A stretch of 64,000 nucleotides of DNA from Hyalella azteca (taxonomy: Eukaryota > Arthropoda > Malacostraca > Amphipoda > Hyalellidae). This document shows, one piece after another, positions 1 to 12,240 of this stretch. A model generated the notes under the pieces. That model made no database searches, was not told where the DNA came from, and saw only the letters and a program-made list of their open reading frames with translations. Numbering within the stretch: position 1 is the stretch's first letter; each line of letters opens with the position of its first letter. The stretch covers positions 1 to 64,000 of the forward strand of contig NW_025940698.1 of assembly GCF_000764305.2 (NCBI RefSeq), in the 5' to 3' direction. A program made the translations under genes and the position numbers.

Positions 1-639
1 AAACACAATACAGGCTCTCAGGCCCAACGGCCGTCCTCGAGGTCGACCTGTGGCTTTAAGTCTACCCAGTGTAGACACCCCGAAAAGAAGAAGATAAGTA
101 GGATAATTCCGAAAATATTCTATAGCACTAAATAAAAACTCTAATTTTGAGCTTGAAATCAGAGGCATGCTATTTCGAGGAACGGTATTGTTCACGGTTC
201 AATTATATTTAGCCTTTTTAGCTTTCAGAATCGTTTGACGACAAATTTTCTTCTTTGAAGTGGAGTATTAAAAATAGTTTTTGATGCTAGGAGGTCTATT
301 GATGTAATAATGTAATGCGAGGAGTATTAGACTATTAGTGATGCAGAAAATTTAATGCATGAGGTCTATTGATGGCTGATGCATTAATGTGATGCGAGGA
401 GGTGATGTATCCTTACTCGCGTAACGTACCTAACCATTAGCATGGAACTATTTCATTTGCAACACTCAAAACTCAGCTCACTTATTCAGTATTAACAACT
501 TGATGTTCAACTTTTAGTGCTCCCAATTATTAGAGAATAGAGATTCATTTACGACCTCACCCTTAGTCCTCAGTATCCTTAAATATGTTTCGGACGACGG
601 ACTTAGTACCTAGCAGTCCCAGCCTCTCAAGGGAGAGTT
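1..639. other. No gene seen
   Basis: AT-rich sequence with stops in all frames. A short loose repetition of 'gaggtctattgatg' and 'gatgcgagga' motifs occurs at about 290-410. Nothing else is recognised. Confidence 0.6.
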
Positions 640-1010
640 TAAAAAACACTCTGCTTTGTCAATTATCACTATGGTCCCACTCCGTCCCACGGTCCCAGGC
701 CACGATGGATCGCCGCCTCTGATTATCGTTCATCCGCCCTCATTTGGGCCACCTGATGCACGATGCTGTTGCTTGCTTCTCGCCGCTGGTAGTGCCGTAG
801 TGTTGCAGCCTTGCAGGGGAGGTCGATCTGGGATTATGTCCAGGAACACGTCCAGTTGTCTCTTGAAGGTCTCCAGGGAGAATTCCCTCAAGTTCCCTCT
901 CTTAGATTCCTTAGACTCCCTCTCTTAGATTCCTTGGTAGGACGTTAAACAGTCTTGGCCCTGCCGCGGAAATTGATCTTTCCCGCAGGGATTGAATTGA
1001 AAGTGTACCG
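640..1010 (-). mobile_element. LINE ORF2 C-terminal remnant
   Basis: Read on the minus strand, 1010 down to about 900 encodes a peptide with the core GPRLFNVLPRNLRE. A second frame continues with a segment containing ETFKRQLDVFLDIIPDRP. This matches the C-terminal tail of the LINE copy at 7,656-8,345 (GPRLFNALPKTLR, then ATFKRVDKWLRKILDCP). The frame is broken, so the copy is dead. The 25-bp minisatellite begins immediately at its upstream side. Confidence 0.6.
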
Positions 1011-1017
1011 GTACTGA

Positions 1018-2005
1018 TTGATTGAAACTGTACCGCAGCACCGTGTGATGGACTGCACCGCAGCACCGTGTGATGGACTGTAGCGCAGCACCGTGTGATG
1101 GACTGTAGCGCAGCACCGTGTGATGGACTGCACCGCAGCACCGTGTGATGGACTGTACTGCAGCACCGTGTGATAGACTGTACCGCAGCACCGTTTGATT
1201 GACAATACCACAGCACCGTGTGCTGGACTGTACCGCAGCACCATGTTCTGGACTGTACCGCGGCACTGTGTGATGTACTGCACCGCAGCACCGTGTGATG
1301 GACTGTACAGCAGCACCATGTGATGGACTGTACCGTGGCACCTTGTGATGTACTGCACCACAGCACCGTGTGATGGACTGTACCGCAGCACTGTGTGATG
1401 GACTGTACCGCAGCACTGTGTGATGGACTGTACCGCAGCACCGTGTGATGGACTGTACCGCAGCACCATGTGATGGACTCATTGGACTGTACCGCAGCAC
1501 CGTGTGATGGACTGTACGGCAGCACCGTGTGATGGACTGTACCATGGCACCGTGTGATGTACTGCACCGCTGCACCATGTGATGGACTGTACCGCAGCAC
1601 CATGTGATGGACTGTACCGCAGCACCATGTGATGGACTGTACCGCAGCACCGTGTGATGGACTGTACCGCAGCACCGTGTGACGGAGACAGATGGACTGT
1701 ACTGCAGCACCGTGTGATGGACTGTACCACAGCACTGTGTGCTGGACTGTACCGCGGCACCGTGTGATGTACTGCACCGCGGCACCGTGTGATGTACTGC
1801 ACCGCAGCACCGTGTGATTGACTGTACCACAGCACCGTGTCCGTGTGATGGACTGTACCGCAGCACCTTGTGATTGACTGTACCACAGCACCGTGTGATT
1901 GACTGTACAACAGCACCGTGTGATGGACTGTACCACGGCACCGTGTGATGTACTGTACTGCAGCACCGTGTGATTGACTGTACCACAGCACTGTGTGATG
2001 GACTG
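1018..2005. repeat. 25-bp minisatellite, about 39 copies
   Basis: The unit is close to GATGGACTGTACCGCAGCAC plus CGTGT. Copies differ at a few recurrent positions (GTACTGCACC, ACCATG, TTGACTGTAC), and some short insertions or deletions occur. Because 25 is not a multiple of three and the unit has no stop on the minus strand, three overlapping long minus-strand reading frames appear. They are artefacts and not genes. Confidence 0.95.
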
Positions 2006-2762
2006 GCAATTTCACACCATTTTAATTGGGTTAAGTGAATTTACTATAAAAAAGATTGTGAAAAACATACCTGAAACAGGAAGGAATGTTTTAGTGACAA
2101 CCATCATATGTTTTGCAGAAATGAATCATAGTTTAGGTCAATTACTTTTCATTCTATGATGCCTGGTGCACAATTCTATGTATGACATTCTATGCACAAT
2201 TTTGTGATGACCAATGATGCACTAATTTTTCAATAAGTGAAATTTTTTTTCACCAAGCAAGGTAAATGTAATCAATATTCTTTGTTTTTAATCAATTTTT
2301 TTCTCAACTGGAGCCTTTGCTTACTGAGGTTCTAATGTAAATGCGTTTTTGGGGGTGTCCCGAATAGCCCCGGGGGTGTCCCGAATGTTTTTTGGATTGA
2401 GGTATGTAAATTCTGCAAATAAAGTTTTCAAGCCGACACCTGGGTGCAACTTTTATGCAAGTACCTACAATTTTTTAATATGGCAAATATTTTTTTTTAT
2501 TACAGACCTTAGCAGAAGTAACTTTTCAAAATAGCGTTTTTCACCATTTTTCAGGAATTTTTCAAAGCTGGTAAATGTAGTATTTTTTTACTTCCTTTAT
2601 AGTTTATACTACATAGATAGTAGGAAAAATGTTGACATTTACCCCACTATATTTAGTTTTGCAATACTCCAATTAGTTTTGCTACTAAAACAGTTTTACG
2701 CCGTGTCAGAGGACTGTCCCGAGTTACCCCGCCAGTCCCAAGTAGCCCCGGTTGACAGTAAT
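2006..2762 (-). mobile_element. Pogo-related TIR element, partial copy A1
   Basis: This piece matches, in reverse complement, the left part of the element at 54,564-55,990. It ends at a terminal motif reading AGTAGCCCCGGTTGACAGTA. It contains the inner pogo-like end (on the minus strand TTAGAACCTCAGTAAGC, at about 2,320-2,335). The other end is lost against the minisatellite. Confidence 0.6.
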
Positions 2763-3575
2763 GTCAAAGGGGGTAACAATTAATGAGGGACAGTTATGAG
2801 CGTTCTTTGTTAATAACTTCTTACCATGAAACATTTCATAAACAAATTTGAGCTCATTTTGAAGATCTTTGCAAGGGCTATTGTGTGGCATCTCCAAAAA
2901 ATTCCATATTCTATTTGTAAGGTGCCAGATGCAAAATAAAAGCCTTCCAAATTACCCCTGGAAACAGGGCAATAAAGGACACTTGAAATATAACTTTATT
3001 TTAAAAAGTTTAAAGCATGCAGAGTGTACTCTTTTATTATTAACAGTACTTTGAAGTCCTCCTCTTCCTTTATGGATGATGTAGATTTAGAATAACTGAA
3101 CTTTTTTTACTTGTTTTCCCTTTATTTCCTTTACCTACTTTATTTCCTTTCCATATAGTTATGCATTGTATAGTTTCCTTACCTTATCCAAACATTATCA
3201 TATTATTGATGTGATCTTACCATGTCCATGGACATGCCATTGAGAATTGACAATGAATGACTTTGTCCACTGCAAGCTTCATAGCAGCAGCGGTATAGCT
3301 TTTGTTTTGTATCTGTAAGCTTACAGGATGGCTAGATAATTTTGCTCAATTTTAATTGAGTCAAGCGAATTTATTATAAAAAAGATCGTAAAAAACACCT
3401 CAAGCAGAAAGGAATATTTTAGTAACAATCATCACATTTTTGGAGAAATAAATCGTAGTTTAGGTTAACTTCTTTTCATTCTTTGTTTCCCAGTGCACAA
3501 TTCCGTCTTTGTGATGACCGATGATGCATTAATTTTTCGTTAAGTGAAATTTTTTTGCTGAAGGAGGTAAATGTT
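2763..3575 (-). mobile_element. Pogo-related TIR element, partial copy A2
   Basis: A second partial copy lies directly beside the first, in the same orientation. It matches 53,520-54,240 and the reverse complement of 55,190-55,990. It includes the degraded block that encodes the helix-turn-helix-like peptide in the other copies, here interrupted by stops. The element lacks its far end. Confidence 0.6.
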
Positions 3576-3638
3576 CACTATGGACCTGCAAGATTTCATT
3601 CACAAGTAGGGTAATTCCAACCTAGGCAATAGGCGTTG

Positions 3639-3858
3639 ATTACCGATTATTGCTATTACCGGTTATGGCTATTACCGGTCATTTTTATTACCGGTTAATG
3701 CTATTACCGGTCATTTTTATTACCGGTTAATGCTATTACTGGTCATTTTTATTACCAGTTAATGCTATTACCGGTCATTTTTATTACCGGTTAATGCTAT
3801 TACCAGATATTGCTAATACTGGTTATTGCTATTACCAGTTATGGCTATAACTGGTCAT
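3639..3858. repeat. 33-bp tandem repeat, about 6.5 copies
   Basis: The unit is built from TATTACCGGTTAATGC and TATTACCGGTCATTTTT. Later copies are degenerate. From 3,859 to 4,669 I see no gene. Confidence 0.9.
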
Positions 3859-4669
3859 ATTGATTGTATCAGAATTCTCACGAATCCAAAAATGCCAAGA
3901 AGGCTCTATTCATGGCCAGGAAGGTATATATTTTCTATTCTTAATCTTGAGTTTGCCCCAAGCCTGATGCCTGAGATGACTGATGCCTGCCTGAGTCAAA
4001 AAGTATTTCAAATGAAAATTATCTTCACCATCATCAAGCCAAGCTTCCAAAACCACCCATGGCATAGCCGAGTCAAGTATTCCAGATAGCATGAGCCACC
4101 GCGGCTCTCGCGGAACACTGGACCATTCGCCACAACCACATGGTCCATTTGAGACACCACCCTTGTCTCATCAACCATCCAGGCAACGTCAACCAGGCAA
4201 CCATCTAGCTAAGGGGAAGGAAAAGGCTAGCCTCAGGTCATTAAATTTATTAGGTAGGCTAGGCTCTCGAGAAGGGTAGGCTAACTGCTGAGACGGTTAG
4301 GAACCTGGGCAAGGGAAATCTGAAACCACAACAGTGACCAGCTTGTCAAAGCCGAGAGCCCTGGGGACACTCCGATAAAGGAAATTCTCAACAAAAATTT
4401 AGGTGGCTGTAAACATAGCTCCACTCAGAGGAACAAGGACTGTTCTCAATGGAGAGATTAATGTCTTCAGGGATAAACAATAGTTGATAGCTAAAAGTGG
4501 ACTTGAGTGCTCAACTACATAAATTGTAAATAACTATGAACTTGGAAGTAAGGAGTTTTTCGGGTTAGTGCTGGACTCAAATTTTTTCATGTAAAAATAT
4601 TTCTAAGTTGATCAATAGAGATAGAATTAAGAGCTACCCGAAAGTAGGAGTCAGTTCATGGTTTACTTA

Positions 4670-5214
4670 CCGTCAACCAGGGCTACTCGGGACAGATTTG
4701 ATCGTTTTTTTGTTAATAACTGTTAATAACTTCTTAGGATGAAACATTTCATAAACAAATTTAAGCTCATTTTATAGCTCTTTGCCAGGGCTATCGAATG
4801 GCAGTGTCAAAAAATTCCATATGCTATTGCCTATTCCTAAGGTGCCAGACGCAAAATAAAGATTGTCCTGAGTAGCCCCGACCGACGGGGCTACTCGGGA
4901 CAATGGGAATAAAACTTCATTTCAAAACATTTGAAGCATGCAGAGCGTACTCATATTTTTTTTGCTACATACCTTAGCAGTTGTAACTTTACAAATATAG
5001 TTTTTCACCATTTTTTTCAGGAATTTTTCAAAGCAAGTAAATGTAGTATTTTTGGACTTCCTTTATACTACATAGATAGGAAAAATGTTGACGTTTACGC
5101 CACTATTTTTAGTTTTGCAATATTCCAATTAGTTTTGCTACTACAACAGTTTTACGATGTGTCGGAGGCCTGTCCCGAGTAGCCCCGCTTGTCCCGAGTA
5201 GCCCCGGTTGACGG
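4670..5214. mobile_element. 545-bp MITE with about 26-bp TIRs and TA target duplication
   Basis: The ends are inverted copies beginning CCGTCAACC and continuing GGGCTACTCGGGACA, flanked by TA at 4,668-4,669 and 5,215-5,216. An extra back-to-back pair of the same terminal motif lies in the middle (about 4,864-4,903), and a second copy of the right end sits just inside the real one (about 5,170-5,188). It is an internally deleted relative of the 1.4-kb element at 54,564-55,990. Confidence 0.8.
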
Positions 5215-5972
5215 TATATTAATTTCTTTGGTAGTTGTTTTTTTGTTCTACTGATACTTAATATTAGAAATAAATTTAAGGGCATGCAAGTAGAATTAAG
5301 AAAGGACTCCAATTATAGTAGAAAATAAATTTTTGTTGAGCGATAGAATAAGATAGGGACTTCGGACTTGGAAGTAAAAATAACCTCCTAACTTAGAGGA
5401 ATTTGGTTCTCTCGTAGTTGAGAAATAGTTGTTGTAGGCATAGATTTTAGTAAGGTTTGATTCTTAGCAGTGGTTGTAATTTCTATGACAGGATGCAGGC
5501 AGGTGTCGTTTAAGGTCCAAAATATGCAGGCGTTGTCAGGTCCAAACCACAGAGTGTAGCATGACCAATTAGACTGACCATGGAGGGAACAGCGAGAAAA
5601 TAAATTAGAGACACTGCAACGCGGCTGGCAATAGCCGATGGGGAGGGAGGCGAGCAAATTAAGGGCGGTTTATGGTCGGCGGACTGCGCAGCAAATGTTA
5701 GGAAGGTCGTAAGGCCAATACTTGATGAGCAGAAAGATAAATTAAGCACACCATCGTGATTTCAGTGCATGCGTCAATGGCCGTTTTAAGTTATTTTATG
5801 AAATAAAAATTATATATATTTTTTCTCTCTTTCAAATTCCGTGTGATCTATAGGTTATCAAGATTTTTTTCGGATAGGGATTTTTAGCAAATGCCTGAAT
5901 AGCGCAACTCACAAATGGAAAAAGCAGAATGAATGGTTATATTATAAGTAATATATATATATATATAGGTAT
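5215..5972. other. No gene seen
   Basis: Unique-looking AT-rich sequence with short open frames only. A (TA)n run lies at about 5,950-5,967. Confidence 0.55.
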
Positions 5973-6630
5973 ATACCGTAAAATGGGGTAACTTAGACCA
6001 CTTTTTTTATAAATGATGCCATTTTTTTACTAGCTAAATGAAACTTGAATTGAAACATGCAAAATACAGGTCTGTACTCTAGCTTCACTCACCATAAATT
6101 GCTGGCTCCTGCCTCTCATAGTCTTTATGTAATTTCAAAAAAAGTGATGGTCTTTGTTACCCCAGCTCTTGGGATAACTTAGACCGGGTGGTAAAATCAA
6201 TTTTATTTTTTGGTTAAATAACTCCAAATAACTCCAGGTTTTGGTGCATTGTAGTAGAACTCTCCTAGTTACATATGCAAATGACAAACTTGAGGAAAGT
6301 GTCATAGCTTGCAAATGGGGGGCGCTGCCCCATAATGAGGGAAATGTGACTACCTAATGGCAGCCCTGATGGGGTAATATTGACTGGCTTGGAAATTAAG
6401 TTAAAATTACCATATATAAGACTCTGTAAAGTCTGAAACATAAAGAAAAAACATAAATAGGCTGTCAAACATAAAATATGTTAGTTATGTAGCCTCAGTA
6501 TTAGGCCTTTAATGCCCATTGACAAAATTTTTCTATGTCAAATAGTTTTTGAGTTGTGGGAGTTTTTGTTAAAAAAACAAAAAGTGGTCTAAGTTACCCA
6601 TCCGGTCCAAGTCACCCCATTTTATGGTAT
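5973..6630. mobile_element. About 650-bp MITE with 27-bp TIRs
   Basis: The left end reads ATACCGTAAAATGGGGTAAC and the right end is its inverted counterpart (TCACCCCATTTTATGGTAT), with a few mismatches. TA lies at both borders, as expected for Tc1/mariner-type target duplications. No coding sequence remains. The family differs from the other TIR families in the window. Confidence 0.8.
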
Positions 6631-7655
6631 TTGGTTTTGATTGTTCATTGATCTCTCTGCTAGTGTAGACTAGTTTCCAACTTGTTGTAGACTAGTTTCC
6701 AACAATTTATTCGTCACGAATGGTTGCACGATCAGTGATGCGCAACGGAGATTATCACACAAGTAGTTAATCTAATACTGAATAAAATTCAAGTGCAGCA
6801 ATGGCTGGTGAAGCAATGTAATTCTAATTTTTGTTTCTTAATCACCAGTAATCATGAACAGTGTGACACTAAACTTTAATTTCTCTATTTTAATTATCTT
6901 TATTTCTTTATGCATTGCATGTATGTGAGCTAACTACGGTGGTGAGGGTGAAGGGAGTTCACGGTTGGGGTGAGTTGTAAACGATGCTTCACAGTAAGAC
7001 GCCCTGTGGATTGCTTTCCTCGACAACTCGGGTGATGTACTTGTTCAGAATTTAAGCTAGGTGGTGTTCTAGATGAGTTGGAGAATTGTCTCATTATTAG
7101 TTGATCTGCGTCGTCATCATTAGCACCTTTACAGCCCTGTAATTAAGTGCTCTGTCTTAGGATAGAAATTTCACAATAGAACGAGTGTTGAGACAATACA
7201 TGTGTTTTCAATTGCCCTTTGTCAATTCGTCATTGATTCAGTAGGAGAACCTAGTCACGTGTCCTTTTGTAGGCCACTCGGAAGATTAGGAAATTAATTA
7301 CCAGCCTGACATTTCGAACCATTTAATTAAAGTCTCTATCGAGAGGAGTTATGTTATCAGATTGTTACCAAAAAAACTACTTTGTTGAGATCAAGTAGCT
7401 GAGATCGAAAAAACATTCCTTTCCTGCGATTGATGATAATACCATAGGCTTTGAAACATACAGTTGAACGTAATAAATATAGAAATATACACTCTCATAA
7501 CCACTTATAGCTATATCAAGTCTATGTCAAGCATAGTTTCATCAATCACCAATAACAATATACCTATTCTTCAGTCTAATCACAGGTACAATACAGGTAC
7601 AGTTACGTTGTGGTTGCCCGCAGGTTGCCATGCTGCTGCAGTCACTGCAATGTTG
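6631..7655. other. No gene seen
   Basis: No credible exon, RNA gene or repeat array was found here. Confidence 0.5.
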
Positions 7656-8345
7656 TGAGAGAAGCAGCACCAATGATTCAGAGCCCTTGTGCTCCCCAAT
7701 CTTGAGTATTGCTGCCAACTTTGATCGCCACTCAAGGCGGGTGCGGTGCAAAAACTGGAGGCAGTGCAGTGGACCTTCACGTACAGGATCTGTGGCATGA
7801 GGGAGCTGAACCTGAACTACTGGGGAAGGCTGTAACACCTGGAACTGTACTTGCTGGAGAGAAGAAGGGAAAGGTATATCATACTGTACACTAGGAAGCT
7901 GATAAACGGACTGGCTCCCAACTTTGAGAGTGAGACCTCCAAAATAATGACATATTACAACAAAAGAAGGGGGAGACTGTGCAGGATTCCCCCATTTAAT
8001 AACCAAGCCGTGGCCAGAGTACAGACTCTTCGTGAGGGATCACTGTCTGTGGTAGGACCGAGGCTCTTTAATGCCTTGCCAAAAACGCTGAGAGGAGGGG
8101 AGTTCACCCTTGCAACATTCAAGAGAGTGGACAAGTGGTTGAGAAAGATCCTGGATTGTCCAGTAATGGGAAACCACCCTCAGAGTGACAAGCAACAGCA
8201 TCTTGCATCAGCTGGCCCAAAGGAGGGCAAATAGACGGAACATGTCCAACGTTACATCCGACGACGACTTGGAGACGGAGGACAACAAAGGCAGCGCATC
8301 AGCGTGACCGTGGACTACGATGTCCTAAACTTATCACAAGGTCAC
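7656..8345 (+). mobile_element. LINE 3' fragment (RT C-terminus and 3' UTR), copy 1
   Basis: Plus-strand frames encode the C-terminal part of a non-LTR retrotransposon ORF2. They read VLPNLEYCCQL, then an in-frame stop, then LLERRRERYIILYTRKLINGLAPNFES, GPRLFNALPKTLRGGEF and a stop near 8,234 (runs shortened here). At least two breaks make it non-functional. The 3' tail (about 8,210-8,345) matches the tail of the copy at 62,385-63,172, so both belong to one family. Confidence 0.85.
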
Positions 8346-8453
8346 GCTAAGCCTGATGAAGTGAGGGTGGACATGGAGGCCACAGCCCTGAGGGGGACGC
8401 CATGGAGGGCGCTTATGGCGGTGGCGGCGGGTGCGTGAAGGTTGAGCTGACGC

Positions 8454-8530
8454 TGTCCAGCCCTGACGACTACGAGCCTCACGAGTTAGTGAGGCAAACT
8501 CGTGAGGCTCGTAGTTGTCAGGGCTGGACA
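8454..8530. repeat. Long hairpin, 34-bp arms, 9-nt loop
   Basis: Positions 8,454-8,487 and 8,497-8,530 are inverted copies with one mismatch, separated by AGTGAGGCA. It lies about 110 bp after the LINE tail. No function is evident. Confidence 0.9.
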
Positions 8531-9499
8531 CTAACTCCAACAGTGGCCTCACTCCATCTCACTCGGCAATTACCTCCTTGGATACCATCCCCTCCCGCAA
8601 GCAACAGTCCAACATATTGATAAATTATTATGCTAGCATTGTAGCTGGGTGGTTATTTCAGTATTTTTCATCGCAAACCAAATCTGTTATTCATTTATTC
8701 ACTCAATGTATATGTTCTAATTCAATACCAAAAATTTCTCCTTATTTTTTTCAGGAACGGGGAAAAATTCCAATAATTATATTATTCATGCATGTGCTTG
8801 ATCAGTGTCATTGTAAAGTTCTAATAGAAGCAGGCAGATTGATGTCCAATGCTCTGACTACTGCAATTGCCTTGGTGAGTGCTTGTTAGAATCCATATTT
8901 TATAAAGCTTTTAAAACCAGGTATGTTAGTGTTCATTCAGCTTAATAATTGATTTACTTCATTCTTGCTTGTGTTTATACTTTGCACATATATTTATCCA
9001 CTTTCTGGCAATGCTTGCTTTTAATCTAAAGAATGTTAATTGCACAATAGTGAGTTGTTCATATGATTTTACTTCAATTGCTTTACTATTTCAATCTTCT
9101 AATTTCAATGCTTGCTATTTTATTATGTGAATACCAAACTGGTTTAAATTTACTTATGTGTTTCACCCAATAAGTTGCTGTTATTACCACAGTTGCAATT
9201 GTGCCCGTTTACTTTGTTCACATTAATCTCCCATGCATTCTCTCTTGCATTACTCGTGCCTGCTCATATTATCAATTTATTCAAACTAAGTTGAACTTAC
9301 TGCTTGCTGCTTGATTGTTTTGTCAATGCTAAGGGTTTTGGTTTTGATTAACTGCTGTGAGTGAGGTTCTTTTATTTGATTTTACCCTTATTGATTATAT
9401 GTTTTATCTTTTACAGCTCAAATACCTCACTCATGCTCCCAATGTCTGGTTACATTTCATTCCATTCACAACTACATCTGTAATCGCTGCCCCGTACTT
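8531..9499. other. No gene seen
   Basis: AT-rich, with only short chance open frames. No repeat structure was seen. Confidence 0.5.
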
Positions 9500-10308
9500 T
9501 GACAAATGACAATACATCCATATCCAGAAGAAAACTTTCATTCGCCTAAATTGTTGTTAGAGACTAAAGAACCCGATATAAGCATTCCATAGCGCTGGCA
9601 ACAGCATCAGTCATCTACCCAAGCATAGGGCAGACAGACAAATTTACAGGCGCAAACAAAAATTTCCACTAGTGAATAACTACATCCTAGCCACAGCTTC
9701 AGACACCTCACTTGTCATAAAACAGCTAAAAAATTCTTCAGATATGGGGCCTGACAACATCTCAAACATTCATCTGAAACACCTTGGCCTGCATGGTATC
9801 ATCACTCTCACAAATATTGCCAACTTTTCATTTGCCAACTGCATCATACCATCGATCTGGAAAACTGGCAAAATCATAACTCTCCTGAAACCAAACAAAC
9901 CCCTCACCGAGGCAGCCTACAGGCCAATTATGCTCCTCTGCACACCATTCAAAGTTGTAGAGCGCCTCATACTCTCCATAACCATGCCTCACATTCCCCT
10001 CTCACCCACACAACACTGTTACAGAACCCATCACTCCACCACCACACTCCTCACCAACCTCACACAACGTATACAAGATGGCATTAACTCCAAGCACCCT
10101 GCACATCGCACACTTCTGATTACAATCAAACATTAGCAAAGCATTTGATGCCATCCCATGCTTCCCACTTACTGACAAAATCTATAAAACAACACTGCAT
10201 AACAACACCAAACGTTGGCTTGCCAACTTTTTAACAGGCAGACAGTCATTCGTTCACTACAATGGCAAATCATCACATACAAAAAACATACCGAACGTAG
10301 TACCCCAT

Positions 10309-11388
10309 AGACTCCTGCGTCTCGAAATAATTTTCTTGAAATGAACCGGGACAGATGAAACGAGACGAGAAAATTCTGGGAAAAAAATAATGGGACAGAG
10401 GGTAAAATTTGTCCCGGAATAAACGTATGAACCGAGACAAGACTTCTGTCCCAGACTTTGAGGCAAATCAAAGTCTGTCCAGTCAGCTGATGTCACCAGC
10501 TACAGCTAGTATGGCCTCCTCCAAACCATCATAGAATACCGTATAATTTTTGAAAAAATTGCGTTTTTCCATTTTTATTTGCCTGTCAAGATTAAGTACC
10601 ATATTAAACCACAACATGTATTCGTAGCAAAAATAATTTCAATTGCCAAGCTCCAATCAGAATGGTAAAATTATATGTCTCAAGTTATTATATAAATGCA
10701 GAGGTGGGCAGTAGCGTGCTACATATTGCGACCGCCACATTTTCAGTAGTGGTAGTGGTAGCGGCGCTACATTTAAGCAATTGTAGTGGTTGCGCCCACT
10801 ACATATTTAAGTAGCGTTATGAGGTTTTGCTCCTACAGCGCTACCGCTACATTTATAGATAAAGCCTTTAGATTTTACTTAATATACATACATAATATAA
10901 ATTACAGAATAAAACTGTATGAAAGATTTGGTGTAATGTTGTCAACCTCAGCCTGTTACTAGTGTCAACATGTTGGTTGTTACCAGAGATGGGCAGTAGC
11001 GCACTACATGTAGTGGCCGCTACATTCTCGGTAGCGGTGGCGGCACTACATTTACGCAATTGTAGTGGTAGCGGTAGTGCCCGCTACATTTAGAGCATGT
11101 AGCGGTAGCGGCCGCTACATTTCAAAGTAGCGCTGCCCAGCTCTGTGTAAATGTATGATGGTAAGCCAAAGTTTACACCACATCAATAATTGATTCGTCT
11201 CATTATGTCTCGTTAAAATGGCTATAAATTCCGGGAAATGTTAAGGCACCTATTTTAACCGGGATGTCTTGTCTCGTCTCGGTATCGTCCCGGAATTCCT
11301 ACGGAGGGCTGAAAATTGTCCCGGTTTTTGTTGCAAACCGGGACAGCCTGTTGTCTCGTCTCGGAAAAAAAACCAAACGCAGGAGTCT
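10309..11388. mobile_element. Foldback-type DNA element with GGGAC-rich ends, copy 1
   Basis: Twelve-bp terminal inverted repeats AGACTCCTGCGT and ACGCAGGAGTCT lie at 10,309-10,320 and 11,377-11,388. Flanking GTACCCCA (left) and GTACCACCCCA (right) suggest an 8-bp target duplication altered on one side. About 150 bp at each end is packed with CCGGGAC/GTCCCGG and GTCTCG motifs in both orientations. The interior has no coding sequence and carries a hAT-like MITE. A second copy is at 32,732-36,344. Confidence 0.75.
10699..11145. mobile_element. 447-bp hAT-like MITE
   Basis: It starts CAGAGGTGGGCAGTAGCG and ends CGCTGCCCAGCTCTG, flanked by TATAAATG (10,691-10,698) and TGTAAATG (11,146-11,153), an 8-bp duplication with one mismatch. 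CAGAG-type ends and 8-bp duplications are typical of the hAT superfamily. A second internal start-like copy (CAGAGATGGGCAGTAGCG) lies at about 10,984. The interior is made of GTAGCGG/CCGCTAC blocks able to fold extensively. Confidence 0.8.
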
Positions 11389-11789
11389 TGTACCACCCCA
11401 AGGATCAGTCCTCTCTTTAACACCCATTCATGGGAGTCTGTGGATGACAAAAAGCTTCAGTTTCTTTGTTGACATTTGACTGCAGAGCATGACTAAAAGT
11501 GCCTAGGCGTGCTTATGAGTTATATCAAACTATCTTTACGCACAGGCATGCGAATCTCAAGGCATTGAAACCTAGTCCGCATTTATTGCTCACTAATATG
11601 TATTTATAAGCCCATAATCCTGCCTAAGCTGTCTTGATTAAGACGGACAAAAGGAGCGGCAATTAAGGCCTGCCGGGACTGATCATCCTTGAGCGTGATG
11701 GCCATTTTGATGACTTATCAAGCTAAATGAATATAAATACTCCTCAAGATATTTTTAAAGAAGAGTATCACTGGGTACTGTAGGGACCT

Positions 11790-12240
11790 CAAAACTCAAG
11801 TAAAGAAAGGCCCATACAGTATAACGATGAAAGTTCATTCAATGTAATAGAATAGAAGTGTCGGTATTGAAGAAATAGGCCCATGGCCTGTTGCCGATTC
11901 TTAAATTTTTCGTGACTTGATTCACAAGGGATCCGGTCTTTGGAACCGGATCTTTCCATAACTGACAATTGATTGAGATAGCTGCTGGACTTATTTCCTG
12001 GTTCGTAATTTGCTAGGCATTTTAAGACTGAACATATATGCTCCTGCATTGCTTCGTCTGGACTTATTGCCTGGTCCGTAATTTGCTAGGCATTTTAAGA
12101 CTGAACATATGCTCCTGCATAGTTTCTTCTCTGTTTTTGAAGATGTTCATACTTGGAGAATCAACGATGCTATCAGGGAGGCTGTTCCACATGTCATGAT
12201 GAATGTTGAAAGATCAATGATGAAAGATCATTCAGTGTAA
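11790..12240 (-). mobile_element. LINE 3' end (minus strand) with internal tandem duplication
   Basis: Minus-strand translation from about 12,215 gives MWNSLPDSIVDSPSMNIFKN, a widespread ORF2 C-terminal motif of non-LTR elements. A segment of about 70 bp is tandemly duplicated (about 11,984-12,055 and 12,056-12,120). The 3' region contains AAGAATCGGCAACAGGCC, which is almost identical to the tail of the SINE at 21,491-21,699. Confidence 0.7.

Larger units (their letters stand above)
9500..11510 (+). mobile_element. LINE RT fragment interrupted by a DNA element
   Basis: From about 9,672 the plus strand encodes reverse-transcriptase fingers and palm: GPDNISNIHLKHLG, then LLKPNKP and AAYRPIMLLCTPFKVVERL, then an HSTTTLLTNL segment. 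After a frame change comes the palm motif SKAFDAIP and then RWLANFLTGRQSF. The frame reaches NVVP at about 10,305 and stops because a foldback DNA element is inserted. RT sequence resumes after it with VPPQGSVLS at about 11,390. It is the same broad type as the LINE at 12,920-15,615. It is dead: frameshifted, interrupted and missing the catalytic YADD region. Confidence 0.85.

Noticed and set aside
911..2015. Three long overlapping minus-strand open frames (up to 353 codons)
   Set aside because: They translate a 25-bp minisatellite in all three frames. Composition is purely repetitive and no frame is favoured.
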